A stretch of 64,000 nucleotides of DNA from Progne subis subis (taxonomy: Eukaryota > Chordata > Aves > Passeriformes > Hirundinidae): the NCBI GenBank assembly GCA_022316685.1, contig JAKJHU010000037.1, positions 1,847,792-1,911,791 on the forward strand. The letters are read 5' to 3'. A program made the translations under genes and the position numbers. Under the pieces are notes generated by a model. The model saw nothing but the letters and a program-made list of their open reading frames with translations, did not search any database and was not told where the DNA came from. This document shows, in pieces, positions 60,601-64,000 of this stretch (its first letter is position 1; each line of letters begins with the position of its first letter).

Positions 60601-63600
60601 GAGTAAAATGATTGCCCTGTTTTGAAAGTTGTTGAGACAGAAGTCATTGCCGAAGGCTAATAATCGAGAAATGAAGGCCTCTCTGTGAGAGCCTGAAACT
60701 TCTCTGGATTTACAATATATCAAGAGAAAATACAATCCAGAGCTTTGAATGTCAGCAAATAATTGGCTTTGGTACCATCTGTCCCTAACCCAGTTTGTTG
60801 GGGTTGTAGCTCTGCAAATTCACTCCATGCTTCCTAAAGTGAGCCACAAGAACTGATCAAAGGTAGCAAAGGCACCTGCCACTTTCCCTGAAGATAATTT
60901 GATTTTAATTACCTTCATTGTTTCCAAAATTTTTTGTTCCTTTTCTCCACTGATAGTATCTTTCTACCTAAGTTTTCAAAGATTAACGTCATGGCATTAC
61001 TGGAGCACAATATTATTCTAAAAGCAAACCCAAGGTTTGCTGCTAGGACTGCTAGGACTAATGGAAGTTTCTCTGACCTTTTCCAATAAGGCATGCATAT
61101 AAACTCTTTTTCTGACACATTCCCTCAGTCTCTTACAATTTACAATATTGGTTTTATCTTTTTTCAGAATTATTAAACTGATTAGTATGTAACAATGTCC
61201 TGAATGACCAAATGTTGACTTAAATTGACAAAAAACAGAACTCATCTTATTCCTTTATTTTTTTTCTCTCAGACATCACAGGAAGTAATTACACAATCCA
61301 TTTCGCTCCTTATACCTGCAAATATAATTTAGCTTGCCATATTGTAACTTCTGCCAAACTCTGTTGCTTCTTCCCTCAGAGAATACCTAAACTCTCCTTT
61401 CTTTTCTGCTCTGATTGATTAAATTCTTAGTTATATGTTAGTGAGTATTATTTTTCTATTTTGGTATTTTAGTCATATGGGTATGGGGTTTTTTTCAGTT
61501 TATGCAAATCTGCATTTAAAAATTAAATTCTTTACAGCCTACTCCAGCCATGTTTTCGAAGAGGTTCCAGGACAATGGAGTGACAGTTGAGATGGGAAAC
61601 ACATTTGATACAGATTTTGTTTGCTTATTGTGTAGATGTGGCCACACTCCTGGCACATCAGCAACACATAAAACATGGAACTGCATGCAATGGCAGAAAA
61701 GGGAAACTCCCCTACAACAAAGAAAAAAATTTGTAAAGACCAAATCAAGTTCTAAGATATAGAGAATGAGACAAGTTCCAAAATGTAGAGGAAGACAAAA
61801 GATAAATTCACTAAGCAGACTGAAGGAAGAAATCTTGAAAAATCAGGCTCCAGAAGAAACAACACTAAATCTCATAATTTCTTCTACAACTGTAGAAGTT
61901 GTAGAGCAGCTGAGATAGCCAAGAGATGCACAGAGGAATACATTATTAGCAATAAAAACTCTTGGACAATGAACAGAGGATATCCTCTAGATGGTCAGAG
62001 CAAAGGAATTACTACCATATTACAGAAACAAAGCACAATTTTTGGATGTTTCTATGGAAAAGTACTGTGTCATCCATCAGTAGCGTGAACTGAAGAAAGG
62101 CATGTAAACAGAGTGGTACAATTAACCAAAGTGAAGTGCAATTCACAGATCAAGATGCACCGCGCATTAGAAAATTAGATATCCCCAGGAAGAGGTGGTA
62201 TCTGCACTTACTGAACTCAGAATATATCTACAAAAAATACAGAAGACAAAAGTAGATCCAACAGCACATCCTCTGTACAAACCCAAATCACCTTGGTTGA
62301 ATCGTAAGAGGACAGCTGTCAAGCAAATTAAAGGAAAAGAAGTTTCCTTTGAAGCTCACAGATGTAAGAGAAATAGTACTGAAGCAAAGAAATGCTAATT
62401 CTGAGCACCATTGTAATGATGATTGCTTATAAGAAAGTTAAACCCCTCATGTATGATTGGCAGGTCATGAGAAAAGATAATAGTTTGTCATACTTCTTGA
62501 GGATGAGAGTGCAAGAGCAGTGAAAACAATTGGTGTTGATTTTTTTTTAATACAGTCACATGAAATAGTTTGCATTATAACCAAATACAGCAGTAAAATA
62601 GAGAGAAGTTAAGAGTGAAGGACGGAACGCCCAAAATAGAACTTTTAGACCCTTTGCCCTGAACTACAGTCTCTTGCTCCAAAACTGGTGGTCTCCAAAG
62701 CTAAGACTTGATGAAGTGACTGAAAAGGGGAGGCATCCCCTACATGTGGTTTGTGTGCACAACCTCAGTGAATAAACCAAGAAGGAAAGTGAATGAGCCT
62801 AAGATTAAAGGGAAGAAACACCAGAGAAAAACTGTCTTTGTTCAAACCATTTTGAAGTGAATTTTGGATTAAACAAGTGTGTGTGCATTTTGCATTACTA
62901 AAAGGTATTGCACAGATCTCCCAGGGGCAAAACCTGAGGTTAAGTCTACCCTCTGGTTGCAATGTAAAGTGCAGTAAGCACTATTGATGTTTTCTAAGTA
63001 TTAAAAATTCTTCAGGAGGAAAAAAGTAGGCAGCTTAATAAGGGAATGAAGAAATAGTCCTTTGGAGGATTTAGCAAGTATATTGTAAAAACTTAGCTCA
63101 ATATACATATTACAAATATTGCAAAAGCATACATGCTATCCAGACAGTCAGTATTTACTGCTATGGTAAACTGAAAAAATAATTAAGAAGTGGAATGAAA
63201 TTAGAAGAATCTAGTTCTATGAAAAAGCTTTACTCTGATTAGAAGGATAAGGGAGGAGGACTGAGAACAATTTAAGGTGTAAATGATAGCTGTAGATCCA
63301 ACATGAAAATTATTACATTCATTATATTAATTATTATTATTACACTTACTAGATTTAATTTTATTTTCTATTTCTAATATTTATTCACTATTAAATAATA
63401 ATACAAAAATTAGAAAACTGACTCCATTCTTAATCAAATTCTACAAAAAAAATATTTATATATTATCATTAAGACTCACTCAATAAGACGGTGACAAAAG
63501 GAGAGATGCAAGCAGGGATGAATGGAAAAATAACATTATGGAGATAGATGGTAGAAAATGTCAACAAAAAATGTTGTAGACCATAAGTAGCTTGACAACA

Positions 63601-64000
63601 AGGGAATAAAAAGAGAAGTTCCAGGTTGAATTATGACAGTACAAAAGTGGCTATTTATACAAGACATATCAAATCTGAGATTAATAGTAGAAGGGAAGAC
63701 AGGAAATATTGCCAGAGCCCCAAGACTATTAGTTGTTACTTAGGTGGACATTCTAAGCTGGCCAGAGAAGAAAATAAAGCATGCATAACAAGTTGTAATT
63801 CATATTGAGCATTTTACAAGCTTGAACTACAACCGTGGGGGAAAAAAAGGGCACTATCAATGCAAAAGAGTATTGTAAAGAATAAAATCATGGAAATGAG
63901 GGGTATTCAATATTTACTGCTCAGGAAACACTAGGCAAGACAGCAGAACCCACTTATAAACTGATGCAAGTCTCTATGCTGGATTTTTCCATTTAATGGG

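Larger units (their letters stand above)
55970..64000 (-). other. Probable upstream dynein intron (partial)
   Basis: Eight kb of AT-rich sequence upstream of the 55837-55969 exon. I looked on the minus strand for the preceding dynein exon and did not find it, so the intron probably continues out of the window. Apart from the solo LTR at 56668-57683 I see no gene. Confidence 0.55.

Noticed and set aside
61538..62400. Cluster of short open frames (61550-61762, 62195-62398)
   Set aside because: Lysine-rich translations without a domain or splice signals, in AT-rich sequence. No dynein similarity on the minus strand.
1..64000. CRISPR arrays, bacterial operons, tRNA or rRNA genes
   Set aside because: No regularly spaced repeats, no dense coding, and no cloverleaf or rRNA-like sequence seen; the spliced vertebrate genes define the context.

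Overview
This is a vertebrate nuclear segment, most likely from a bird. It has a low gene density, spliced genes with long AT-rich introns, a CR1-type LINE remnant whose end carries the ATTCTATG-like octamer, and an ERV solo LTR. Three protein-coding genes can be supported: the 3' end of TMEFF1 (+ strand), CAVIN4/MURC (+ strand, both coding exons), and the last four coding exons of an axonemal outer-arm-type dynein heavy chain of the DNAH5/DNAH8 group (- strand). TMEFF1 and CAVIN4 are also neighbours on human 9q31, a segment whose bird counterpart lies on the Z chromosome. The Z assignment is inferred, not read from the sequence.

Layout: 1-6022 holds a TMEFF1 intron, the exon for the end of the EGF-like domain plus the transmembrane helix, a second intron and the cytoplasmic-tail exon. 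The TMEFF1 3'UTR runs to about 6890. CAVIN4 starts less than 0.8 kb later at 7678. Its exon 1 ends at 8088, a 12.4 kb intron follows, and exon 2 is at 20498-21154. Downstream and convergent on the minus strand lies the 3' end of the dynein gene, with exons at 25074-25292, 42160-42381, 47132-47340 and 55837-55969. The rest of the window, to 64000, is probably upstream dynein intron; a 1,016 bp minus-strand solo LTR flanked by the 6 bp duplication TTCCCC sits at 56668-57683.

The most important structural fact is a near-perfect 15.4 kb direct duplication. 11301-26756 (copy A) is repeated at 26857-42283 (copy B), and the two copies are separated by exactly 100 Ns at 26757-26856. Both duplication boundaries coincide with the gap edges. 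The copies differ mostly by single-base indels in homopolymers, plus scattered substitutions. This is the signature of two overlapping contig ends, or two haplotypes, scaffolded in series without being merged. It creates a false second CAVIN4 exon 2, a false second dynein terminal exon and a truncated dynein penultimate exon. The real locus is probably about 48.4 kb.

No previously undescribed system was found. Second-look items are the assembly duplication, apparent short insertions in the dynein C-terminal domain, the TMEFF1-CAVIN4-dynein linkage, the solo LTR, and several structured or low-complexity tracts.
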